From positions 10,238,433 to 10,302,432 of the forward strand of contig NC_092023.1 in NCBI RefSeq assembly GCF_042242105.1: a stretch of DNA of 64,000 nucleotides, given 5' to 3'. The translations under genes and the position numbers were made by a program. Below the pieces are notes generated by a model. It ran no database searches. It was not told where the DNA came from and saw only the letters and a program-made list of their open reading frames with translations. Shown here piece after piece: positions 11,701-22,564 of the stretch (within the stretch, counting starts at the first letter, position 1; every line of letters begins with the position of its first letter). This stretch comes from Pempheris klunzingeri. Lineage: Eukaryota; Chordata; Actinopteri; Acropomatiformes; Pempheridae.

Positions 11701-13174
11701 GTCACCCCCCCCCCCCCCCCCCCCTTGTAGGTAGGGCTAAAACTACAAATGCAATTAAAGTTATTCTAATAGAAATGTTTTGTTCATGCTGACATTTGGC
11801 CACATTTGTGTTGAAGACCAACTGCTATTGGTTAACTTACAACCTGTCACTTAATGTTTTACTCTGACCTTAGAGAGACACTGAAAGTGCATAAAGTCTC
11901 TTTAGGCACTGCGACCAAACCAAAATCCAAGCTAGACTTTGCACATTTTAGCTGAAGGGAGCAAAAATACTGCAGACTGCAGATCCCTTTCACCCACTGA
12001 AGAAGGAGATAAGAGAGCTTACACAGCTCAGATAAAGATGTTTCAGACATGCTGTTTAACAAAGATAATAGATCACTTTTATTCAGATGATAGACCACAC
12101 ACACTTAATGCACTTCAGAATTTGCCTGAAGTCATCCCACACACTAATGTAAATATTTATAACTTTAGAAATATGGCAACTCATTCCACTTGATTTATGT
12201 TTCATATTTTGCCTTGGACAAAGTGAGAGAGACTGCCTGTGTAGCACGCTGTTACTTCATAGTAATGTCTTATGGGAAAATGTACAGTATTTGAGTGTTG
12301 CCTGAAATGTATCACTGCACTACAATAAGTGAATACAGACGTATGGTGTTGGTGGGACTCACAGAGAGCTACAGCGTTCAGCATGCCAGTGTAGGGCGAA
12401 GCACCAATGCTCTGATAGATGATGCCGATGCGGTCCTGCACGGCACCCTTGGTGACATCGTTGTCTAAATGCATCACAAAGAAGGCCACAAAGAGACCGT
12501 AGATCAGGTTCTGGGACAGACGCATCAGGACACCCATCCTGTCTCTGGACAGGTTTCTTGCTGTCCGCCTGCACACAGAACACACATGGAAATACATGTA
12601 AACACGCGTGAAAGCATGCGTGTCCTCAGGTGCATGTTCATACGGCACAGCTCTGACCTGAGCAGAACTCCAAGTTTGGCTGCACCGCTGGGTGACTCTT
12701 TGCTCTTAAAGGGGATGGCCGGCTTGTCTGCCCGCTGCAGGCTCTGCTCCATTTTTCTCAGCATGCTCTGGTAGATATCAGACCTCTGATAGGATGAAGT
12801 GATCTCACGCATGCGATTGAAGGTGGCTGCCTCCCTCTCACTGCTGCGTGTGTCCACTGAGGTGAAGTCAACTGTTTAACATCACAGCAATCGGAATATT
12901 TTAATGTACATTTTACACACACTCCATTCTTTTAGATACTGTATATTCTCAACATGTACATATTCGTTACTTGTTTGTGTTTTAACACAGATGAGTGGCT
13001 ATAATACAGACGCCACATAATTCATAATTCATACCATAGATGTCAAAGGGGTTGCAGTACTCTGGACACTCATATCCACATTGGCTGAAGAAATCCACCA
13101 TCTCTTCTGGCTGCCCACAGAACACCAGCTCTCCACAACTCATTATAGCTATCCTACTGAACACCTGGGGGGAA

Positions 13175-13220
<46 letters not shown>

Positions 13221-14436
13221 GAATACACACCAACAAACAGTTTAATTTAATCAGTAAACAGATATCAAGTGAACTACAACACATAATCTTTTGTCTTAAT
13301 AGAAAACGGATAGATTCACATTTTTGTCAAGTGTGAATACACTGACATGCCAATCATATGTACACTGAAAGATGTTTTTGATTACTGTAATTGTTTCTAT
13401 TGACCATAATGACTAAGAAGAGATGGAGGACAAAGACCACCGTCCTCGTTCTAATTTAAAAATTCTAATTAAAAAGTTCAGCTAAAGTTTTTATGAGGCT
13501 GCAACAGTCTGAGTTGGAAAAATAAAGTGAAGATCTTCAAAAGTTTCCACTGAAACAAAGAGTAGAAATTAGATCCTAAAAAGATTGTTTGGATGATACC
13601 CTCTTAATTTGTCAGCATGTCAGTTTCAGCTTCAAAGAATGAGGTCCCCCTTCATTTCCATTAAAATCACATTAGAAAACGTGATTGGAGATGAGGAACA
13701 GTTACAGTGACCAAAAACTGTTGCAGTGTACATTTGAACATCGTCAATACTGTTTTAAGATGAGCTAAAAAGTAATGTGAATCTATCCTTTAAAGGAAGT
13801 TTCAATTCTTTTTCTCTCCAGGTTATCTTGAAACCCACCCTGAAGAGTTCGGAGCGTGGTTGGTGGATAGTTACTATGACGATACGGTCCCTCCTGGCCA
13901 GCTCTGCCAACAGCACCACAATTTGATTGGCGGTCATGCTGTCCAGGCCGGTGGTCGGCTCGTCCAATAGGATCACCCCTGCAATGACATCATAACCCGT
14001 GTGTTGGCTTGTCACACATTGAAACGCTGAGACGAAGAGAAAGGCAGGACAGTAACTTTTTTTCTTCTTTTAAGTTAGAAACTTTTAAATGCACTTTTTA
14101 TTAAGTGGCACATGTGGGACTCTCAGCAGGGCCAACTCAACTTGTGAAGATAAGCAAGTTCTTTTTTTTTTTTAGTTAATTACTCTAATTAGGACAATTA
14201 AAAGATTGCCTCTTTGCATTATGAAAGCAGAGTGGAATTAGCACATGCTTTAATTGTGAGATTAATTCATTTCCTGGTTGATTGGAGAGGCAGTGAATGG
14301 GAACTCCTCATTACTCTGTGTGTGACTCTGTGTGTGTGTGTCCAGGACCATTCTAATCCTGAATGAGGACTGAGACCCTTCATCCTCCCTGGAGGACCGT
14401 AGACCTGATAAACTACACCTGGGATGAACATAAGTG

Positions 14437-14467
<31 letters not shown>

Positions 14468-17400
14468 GTGGGTCTCTGCTCATTCCCTTAGTGGTGTGAT
14501 AACTTAGTCTTTCATTACTCTTCTCCATCTCTCCCTCAATCCCTTTCTCTGCCCCCTCCTCATTCCTCTCTTACTTAGATCCTTTTGTTTTTCAGTGTGG
14601 ACTTCTAAAACTCTTTGGGGATAGGACGGGTCTTTCTCCTGAACTTTCTTCTGTTCTCAGGATGGCACATTCATGCCTCCAGTCCTGTTGCTTCCAGCAG
14701 TGTATGAATGAAATATCATGTGTTAAATACAGTGATTCACTAAACAGAGTGTGCAACATCTTTCTGATATTGTGTCACAGCCCCCTTTGTCTACTCTTTG
14801 TCCTATGTGTCTAAAAGCTTAAAAAAATCACTCCAATGCTTCCGTTTATCTACTCCATATCTCTTTATTTCTGAGCACAGAGTTCTGTAAAGCCATGACA
14901 ATTTATGGGATAATGGCTTTTACTTTGAATACCCTCAGCAACATGATTTAAATTTGCAGCCGCTGCACCTTTTGGATGTCTGATGGTCACGATGCACAGA
15001 TAAAACTCCTTCAGTTGTCCTCAGACGTATTCCAGCTGCAGAGGTACTCACTTGGGTCCTGAAGTAGCTGGCTGGCAATGGAGACCCTTCTCCTCTCGCC
15101 TCCAGAGATCCCTGGGAAGACACGACCTCCAATAACACTGCGGGCCACATGACTCAGACTCAGCTCGGCCATCGCTGCCGACACCTATACAGGTGCCAGA
15201 GGTCAAGGGTCAGGTGACAAAAGAATTACTACTGCTAACAAGTCAACTGACTACTGTAAATAATGTACTTGCAGGTCTCGTTAGTTCACTTGATTAGTGG
15301 GAGGAATGTTTTCTGTTTATTTCTGTTTATCTTTGCTTCGGATTAAAACATGATAAGGAAATATTGAAATAAAGTAAAAAGGATAAGTTAGAAATGATGG
15401 ACATAGGCTATAAATGCCTTGAAAGTTGTTTAATTTTGACCCTGTTGACAAAACATGCAAGCTGTGATCATAAGAAGGGAGATTTTAAGATGTTTTGACT
15501 ATGGACCCATAAGGTATCACACCGGCTTAGGTAAGCAGACCTAGCACTAATGACTGGCTGTTGCACAGAACATATTGGTACAGTATAGATATTAGTATAT
15601 TTGTATGTGTGCATTAGACAAGGAAAATCCAACTCACTGAATTTAAAATAATGTTTAAATGTTATGATACTATATTATCATTTATGCTGATGTTGGACTC
15701 AACCATATTTTGGATGAGCCAAATATACAGCAGAACATCACCCTGCAAAGTGTCTCAACAAAGAAAAAAAGTTATAAGCACTAATACTTCTGAAAACCTT
15801 GTAATGTTCTTCATTTGTCTCTTTGTCTTTTTGTATTTTCTCTGCCAGGGAGACATGCCAGGTCTAAGCTAAAGAGAACTGATAGATTGGACAGAGCAGA
15901 AGAGGCGAGAGTCACCTTCTTCTTGATGGCCTCGGCCGAGTGTTTCCGCAGGGCCAGCTGGGCTGTGTAGGTCAGAGTCTCCTCCACTGTCAGATAACTC
16001 AACAAGTTATCACTCTGGAGAAGAAAGAGACCCAGAGATACAGAGAGAGGAGAGGAAAAAGACAAGAAACGGCAACAACAAACAAGTAAGAGATTAAGTG
16101 AGGCAAACAAACACCTCATGGATCGTTTGTACTTTAATACACTACATAATAAAATACACTGCTTCTAGTGAAATGACAATTATCTCCATCAAGAGATCAT
16201 CATATATATCTATATATATATATAAAAAACCTCTCTGTTCCTCCATGTAGTTCACATACTGTAGTATAATGGCTATATGTAACTCCATATGTGTGTGTTC
16301 AAATGAGCTGTAACATACCTTTGCCCCAGACGTACACACACACATTCATACACACATCCTTTGTTTGAACCTGCTGAACCTGCAGCCTGCTTCAATTAAC
16401 ACGTGGCAGCTCCCAATCCCACTTCTCCTCAGTCTCTCATCTGAATGACTTTAATATCAGGAGCTCATATCACCTCCTCATCTACAGCTTAGCAGGGGAA
16501 GTTAATGACGAGGCTTAGAGAGCAGAGGAGGGTTGCTATCAGCGAGAAGAGAGAGATGATTTGAAAGGAAGCAAGGCCAGTTTTAAGCCAGTGTTTTTAA
16601 TTCAGGCTTTGGATACACTTGAGCACCTCTCATTGAGAGATTAAGTATATGAGGAGGCTAGCTAGGGTCTTTAGTTAATTTCATCCAGAGGCCAGGGCAA
16701 CCTTTTCAGGAGTTTTTGCAGTATGGTGTGTGTTCATTGACTTTGTGGTTCCACATTTATGGTGGTCAACCACAGGCAACTTAAATATATACGAACTGTC
16801 TACATGCAGCCACTCTCTAACACTATAGGGCAAAGTTTAACCTGATGTCAGTGTGTGATGAGAACTAGGGCAAAGTGAAATGTGGATGTTCGTGCATGTT
16901 GCAAGGTGCTAACTGCTTTCAAACCACTGTTAAGTCTCTTTAGTAATGTGTTGGCAATATTTTATTTAACACTGCTTTAGATAATGAGGTACTCTGAGTA
17001 TAGTTCAGTAGTTACATTTCACCAACAACTGGTCAAAATGTTTATGTGTTACCTGCAGCACATAGGAGAAGCAGTCCTGATACTCTTCTCTCTTCATTTT
17101 CCTGCCGTTAATTAAGACCTCACCCAACAGTGTACCACAGTTTCCAATCCTCCCTGAGATGGCATCCAACAATGTGGTCTTTCCTGAACCTTTACAACCC
17201 AAAGTACACACACACACACACACACACATTGATACTTACGTGCATACAATAAAAAACAGGATATATCTAGTCACATATTTAAGAAATATTTATACTGGCC
17301 AACAGAAGGATTCTCTATACATATTTACATATATACATATTTTGAATGAAGAGTGCTGCCTCATTATTAATAGTAGTTTTCATCAGTGTTCATAACCAAA

Positions 17401-18249
17401 TAATTTGACTTTCAGCATGAATAAAAAGTGCTGTCACACTGTTTTTATAGCTGAGTTCTTAGTTAGTAAATAATTGAGAACAATGTTCATTAAAAGTGAT
17501 CTTATTGCATGGTAAAAACGTCAGACTTTTTAAAATGACTTATTTCTAATAGAGTTTGCTCTTTTAACTGCGAGTGCAAACCTGAATTGCCAAGTATGCC
17601 CATGATCTGCCCACTGTCTATTTGGAAGGAGACATCATTGAGGATCTGACGAGTCCAGCGCTTCCTGTATGAAGGCAGGTCCCACCACGGACCTACACGC
17701 TCACTGGCCGAAGCACACACACACATATACACACACACTTTTAACATCAATATTTTTTTAACATTTCTCAGAATCAATGTCCGATATCAAAATGATCATC
17801 ATTTGATTTCAAAGTATATACAAGTATTTATCAACGATGAGCAATGTGTTTTATTTTACACTGCATAGTTTCCAAGAGTTACACATTACATTTATTTTCT
17901 GCTGATTCAGTGGAAATGAGAGTTAAACCCATAGAATTATAAATAATTCAACCCACACCTGTCAGTATATATGCATAATAATATAACATCTGTATCTGTA
18001 TGATACCATGTAGTTAATCCTTTTTTTGGATCTGTGTCTCAGTCATCCTCTACACTCTGTCTGTGTCTGCAGCATTTACCTGACAGTATAGGAGATCTTG
18101 CTGACACTGAGACAGCAGGAGGGCTCTGATCGCTCCTCTCCACCGTCCCTCCTGACATCCCTCTTCACCTCCGACACATACTTGAAGGACTCTCTAACTT
18201 TGTTCCCAATCTCTGGCTCCACCGTCTGCATGGAGTAAAATCTGTCCAT
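8715..18249 (-). CDS. abcg5: abcg5, sterolin-1 half ABC transporter
   Basis: Fourteen coding exons, in transcript order: 18249-18080, 17703-17582, 17189-17053, 16014-15916, 15184-15052, 13978-13839, 13164-13035, 12871-12658, 12568-12363, 10471-10333, 10171-10098, 9464-9353, 9166-9054, 8899-8715. They total 1974 nt, 657 aa (human 651), with every junction in phase. Start [15 protein letters not shown]. Nucleotide-binding domain: Walker A GNSGSGKTT (95-103), signature ISGGERRR (202-209), Walker B VILLDEP (222-228), H-loop His259. Six membrane helices follow, with first-helix text [14 protein letters not shown] and C-terminus [10 protein letters not shown]. An N-V-S sequon lies in the last extracellular loop. 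With ABCG8 it forms the obligate heterodimer exporting plant sterols and cholesterol from enterocytes and into bile; human loss causes sitosterolaemia. The signature is ISGGE where human ABCG5 has ISTGE. Exon 10 uses GTGGGT as donor, not the downstream GTAAG, because only that keeps frame (WTVGMHP). Confidence 0.96.
9465..10097 (-). other. abcg5 intron 11 with a 17-bp inverted repeat
   Basis: Intron between ...VPHIIG and ELLTVVLLG. It holds a perfect 17-bp inverted repeat: cttgtcatccaactcga at 9858-9874 and its reverse complement at 9942-9958, separated by 67 bp. The 9910-9990 arm has splice-like edges, but the frame is continuous without it. Human ABCG5 is described with 13 coding exons, so this may be the extra intron. 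Confidence 0.5.
10472..12362 (-). other. abcg5 intron 9, poly-C tract, no gene seen
   Basis: An intron of 1891 nt, largest in abcg5. It holds a 20-base C homopolymer at 11705-11724 on the plus strand. No open frame, transposon or conserved motif is recognised. Confidence 0.55.
11705..11724. repeat. Poly-C homopolymer (20 C)
   Basis: Twenty consecutive C on the plus strand (G in the abcg5 transcript), inside abcg5 intron 9. Its length is prone to sequencing error. Confidence 0.85.
13175..13217. repeat. (CA)n microsatellite upstream of abcg5 exon 7
   Basis: About 21 CA units on the plus strand. In the abcg5 pre-mRNA this reads (UG)n, ending about 10 nt before the UCUUCCCCCCAG acceptor of exon 7 (13164-13035). 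Confidence 0.9.
13218..13838 (-). other. abcg5 intron 6, rest of the intron
   Basis: About 620 nt of AT-rich intronic sequence between the (CA)n tract and exon 6. No gene or transposon is recognised. Confidence 0.5.
13979..15051 (-). other. abcg5 intron 5
   Basis: Intron of 1073 nt. It contains a short (CA)n tract at 14438-14463 and no recognisable gene or transposon. The open frames across it are driven by the repeat. Confidence 0.5.
15185..15915 (-). other. abcg5 intron 4
   Basis: AT-rich intron of 731 nt with no microsatellite, gene or transposon that I can recognise. Confidence 0.5.
16015..17052 (-). other. abcg5 intron 3
   Basis: Intron of 1038 nt. It has a short TA-rich tract near 16200-16225 and purine-rich stretches around 16500-16560. 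No gene or transposon is recognised. Confidence 0.5.
17207..17228. repeat. (CA)n tract upstream of abcg5 exon 3
   Basis: Eleven CA units on the plus strand, read as (UG)n in the transcript, ending about 17 nt before the exon 3 acceptor (17189). A similar (UG)n/(UA) tract lies upstream of exon 2 at about 17715-17739. Confidence 0.85.
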
Positions 18250-18856
18250 GTCTCCGTCCAGTCGGCGACTTCAACCAAATCAAGTACGTCTCAGATCTCT
18301 TTGTTCATATCCACAAGACTTGCAAAACAACATGTGAAGTTCTAAAGTTGAGTCGTCTTACAGGCCCAGATTTTGTCTCTCTGCGCACATTCCCTGTTCA
18401 GCAGCAGTGCGAGAGCAGTGGTGTCTCTCGGGAACCATAAACACACAATGAATGTTGCGTTATCTCAGAGAACTTTGATCTGGACTTGTATAATGAAGAC
18501 AAAAAAACACACACATGCTGAGTAGCTTCACTGGCAGTCAGTCTCACATCAGTCCTCAAACTGTACGCTGTGACCAGAAAAGCTATGACTGACGGGACAG
18601 AGCAGACGAAGAACTGACATGACATGAACTTGGACGCTTTGAGGAAGAAGTCTTGTGAGCTGAGACAAGAGAAGATCTTCAGCTGGACTGGAGTCGAACG
18701 ATCTATCATAGAGAAGAAACGGAGACGAGTGGAAGAACAGGAGAGCAGAAAAGGCACATTCTGTAGAGAAGAAAAAAGAGAGGAACAGAGCAAAGTAGAA
18801 AAAGGGGAGCGTTGACCTCTTAACCCTACAAACATCAACCAATAACTTGCATCATC
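18250..18856. promoter_or_regulatory. abcg5/abcg8 head-to-head bidirectional promoter
   Basis: The 607 bp between the two start codons hold both 5' UTRs and, very probably, a shared promoter, as in mammals where the genes are also head to head. A GATA site (ttatct, 18460-18465) lies three bases from an HNF4-like DR1: the minus strand of 18469-18481 reads agatcaaagttct, 11 of 13 matches to RGGnCAAAGKTCA. GATA factors and HNF4-alpha are reported regulators of the human promoter. The segment 18600-18830 is strongly purine-rich on the plus strand. A CCAAT box at 18839-18843 is too close to the abcg8 ATG to be a normal promoter box. No convincing TATA box or CpG island is seen. An intron within the abcg5 5' UTR cannot be excluded. 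Confidence 0.7.
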
Positions 18857-21800
18857 ATGGTCACTGACACCAGCCTCAGTCATACAAACTGCTCCTCACA
18901 GGTCAGTTTTCTACATGGGATCACCTAAACATGTTGGCATGTTGGTCAAAAGAGCCCAGTGTGATTGAGCATTTTTTGACTGCCACTGGAAATGGAAAGA
19001 ATAACAGTTGCTTCAATGTTTCAAGTGAAAATGCAAATACCAAAATAGTTTCAATTGTACATAGAAAATCTGTAATATTTTAAAATGAATACATTAGAAT
19101 AAATGTAACTATGGGTGCTTGATGCATATTAGGATTTACTTCTATTTTTGCAGGTTTAGGTCACTATGTTCTTGTTTCTTTTTCTGTTTTCCAGTTTTTC
19201 TCACAATGCAAATACATTAGAACATTTTGCTAATCTATGTTGGTGACATTTTTGAGACCATGGGCCTGACATTCTTTTATAAACTATGCTCTGCTAGACC
19301 AGGAGGGTTTGTCTAAAAAAGATACTAGATATACAGTAAAAATACTGTAATTATTTAAGTTTCACCTGAAGTATGGTTTAATAGCATTGGAGACTTATGA
19401 TTCCCACAGGTTCTACTCTCATATTTCAGGTACCACGCCTAAATAAAACTGACTAGGACAGCTGGATGACCAAATTTCCAAGGTCTAAACTACATACACT
19501 GTCAAAGATATTCTGTGAATGTGCTAAAGAAAAGCTAGCAGGAGGTCTTAAAACTGTAGGTCCATGTCACTAGAAGCCATATCTGCCATTTTACATGACA
19601 TCTACAGAATGTGCAATATATACTACATACGTATAATACAGTGTAGAGTATGTTCAGTAGATCTGAGTACATGCTGCATTTTGAAACATGCATTTGTACT
19701 TTTATTGTTTTGGAGAGATTTAAGGATCACAAAAGTCTTTGGTTGTCTTTGTAGTGTCTGGTGGCTCTTATTCGTTCCTCCATTCTTATTGGTCTTTACT
19801 CTCTGAGATTTTATTGCAGTTTGTTCTGTAGGACTGACATGGATACAGATAAAAGAATCCAACGTGTCCTTGCCTCTGTGAAACTCATTGACCTGTCAAC
19901 CCCTCTTTAACAGCATCAAGACACAGAGCTGTTCTCGTCTGAAGAAGACAGCAGTCTCTACTTCACCTACAGTGGAGGGTGCAACGAGCTGGAGGTCAAC
20001 AACCTGCACTATGAGGTAACTGGCGGACAGGTGCCAAGCTCTCATACGCAGTCACCTTTAGCTTTTAACTGTTCTAACCTCGGCATGTGTGTGCATGTCT
20101 GTACCCTTGTGTGAATGTGTGTGTGTGTGTGTTCCCAGGTGGACACAGCAGCTCAGATCCCATGGTATGAGAGGTTGTCAGAGTTCAAGTTGCCGTGGGA
20201 GATAAAAGGAAACAAGCAGACAGCCATCAACAATCTCAGCCTCCGAGTCCGCAGCGGACAGATGCTGGCCGTCATCGGCAGCTCAGGTGAAAAACAAGCA
20301 CACACACACACACATACGTAGAGATTTTAAGTATCTCTGTTTCTAATCAAGCTAATAAATGTTTCCTGGATGATGTCATTTGTTCTTCCTCAAACCTTTA
20401 ACTCCAGCCTGCAGTTTGGTACATGAAACATATTACAGAACAGAGAAACAATTAAAAACTCTCATTTTCTTTCTTTACACTTCCTGTGCAACTAGAAAGA
20501 AAGGAAGAAAAACTGCCATGTTTTGATGCTAGTCAATGTCTCATGACTTGTGTATTGAGTTTTGTTGGTAGTGAAAAGATGGTTTTTACTTTAAAAATAT
20601 AATCATCTTCTCCCAGGTTGTGGTAAAACATCCTTGCTGGACATAATAACGTGCCGTGATGAGGGCGGTACAATGACATCCGGTCAGATTCTGATCAACA
20701 GGAAGCCCAGCACGCCCCAGCTGGTGAAGAAGAGCATCGCTCATGTCCGCCAAGACGACCGTCTTCTTCCTCACCTCACCGTTCGTGAAACTCTCGCCTT
20801 TGTTGCCAAACTGAGGCTCCCCACCCACTTCACACAGGCTCAGAGGGACCAAAGGGTAAGATTAAGCTTAATGGACAAATATTAACTCAAACCACACCCA
20901 CACAGGCACAGAATGTACACAGCATGACGACTTTATGAGCCCGTGCTGAGGCAGTGTGTCTATTTTTGTTTTTCTCACAATGTAGTAAGATAAAACACTA
21001 AATAATAAAAGATCAACTGCTCTGTGTGTTGTGAAAGACAGTTGTCATAAGTTATATGTGCCAAACTGTACCTCTGCTGTTTTCTGTCGCAGGTGGATGA
21101 TGTCATTGCAGAGCTGCGGCTGCGACAGTGCGCTCACACCAGGGTGGGAAATGACTTTGTGAGGGGAGTCTCTGGAGGAGAGAGGAGGAGAGTCAGCATA
21201 GCTGTCCAACTTCTCTGGAACCCCGGTATGAGAGCGAAAGACACAACCTCTTAAACTCTTGATTTTCCCTCTTAACCTTCATTACGGACAATCAGCCTTC
21301 AATCTATGTGGCTTTTTAGGTGTGAAACCGGCTTAAAACTTAATCATAAAGTCACAAAACTTTCAGGTATTTTGATCCTGGACGAGCCCACGTCAGGTTT
21401 GGACAGCTTCACGGCCCACAACCTGGTGATCACACTGTCGCGTCTGGCACGGGGAAACCGTCTGGTCCTGCTGTCAGTCCACCAGCCTCGATCAGATATC
21501 TTCCAGCTGTTTGATCTCGTCGTCCTGCTGTCGTCAGGTTCAGCTGTTTACTGTGGCGCTGCTCGTGACATGGTGCCTTACTTCACTGCCCTAGGATACC
21601 CCTGCCCACGATACTGCAACCCCTCTGACTTCTATGGTTAGTGTGAATGTAGAAAGCTGTTTAAACAGCATTAAGTCGATGTCTGAGGCTGGTCATCATC
21701 CCCACACTCAAGGGCACCTTATGGGAAAATTTGGACCCAGAAATGTCCCAACAATTCTGTCTTTCCTGTCATACACGCATCCATGGTCTCAAATATGACC

Positions 21801-22043
21801 CATTCGTCACTCTAAGCCTATGTATATTTTCATTTTGTTGGTTTGTGTGTCTGTGTGTGTGTGTGTGTCCAGTTGATCTGATCAGTATTGACCGGCGTAG
21901 TCCAGAACAGGAGGCCAAGTGTTTGGAGCGGGCCACAGTTCTGGCTGAGCAGTTTGTGGAAAAAGTCAGAGACACAGACGATCACATGTGGAAACCAGCT
22001 GGGATCGACACAGCACCGGCACACACTGAAAGGTAGCAGTGTG

Positions 22044-22082
<39 letters not shown>

Positions 22083-22522
22083 CACTTTTTTCCTCCTTTT
22101 CCTTATGGACTCATTTGCAAATTTTTCCCAACTTTTGTCGTTTCCATTTGTCCTACAATTTCGGCCCCATTCGTCCTCACATTACTTCCCCTCTCCCTCA
22201 TTTAAAAATGACATAACTTGACATGTAAAGTCTCCAATGAGCAGCTACAGGCCTTGTTTTGGTTCCTCTGCCTGTCAGAAAAAGCCAATGCTCTGACTGG
22301 ATGACTGAATGGGATTAGGGGGCTCCTTTCTACAGATTCCTCCTTTAATATTGATAATTTATGGGAAACTGGTTCCAGACTGCCTGATCCCCTGTTCTCC
22401 TGCCTGCAGTCCTCAGCAGCTGAACAAGGTAAAAGAAGAGGAAGTTATCACCATCTCTAAGCAAACAAACAGACTGCCTGGCAGACTGCACCAATTTACG
22501 ATCCTCATCAGGTAAGAGCAAA

Positions 22523-22564
<42 letters not shown>

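Noticed and set aside
18398..18883. 161-codon minus-strand open frame across the abcg5/abcg8 promoter
   Set aside because: It follows from the purine-rich plus strand, which gives few stops on the minus strand. It is Ser/Phe/Leu-rich without motifs and is not in frame with abcg5 exon 1.
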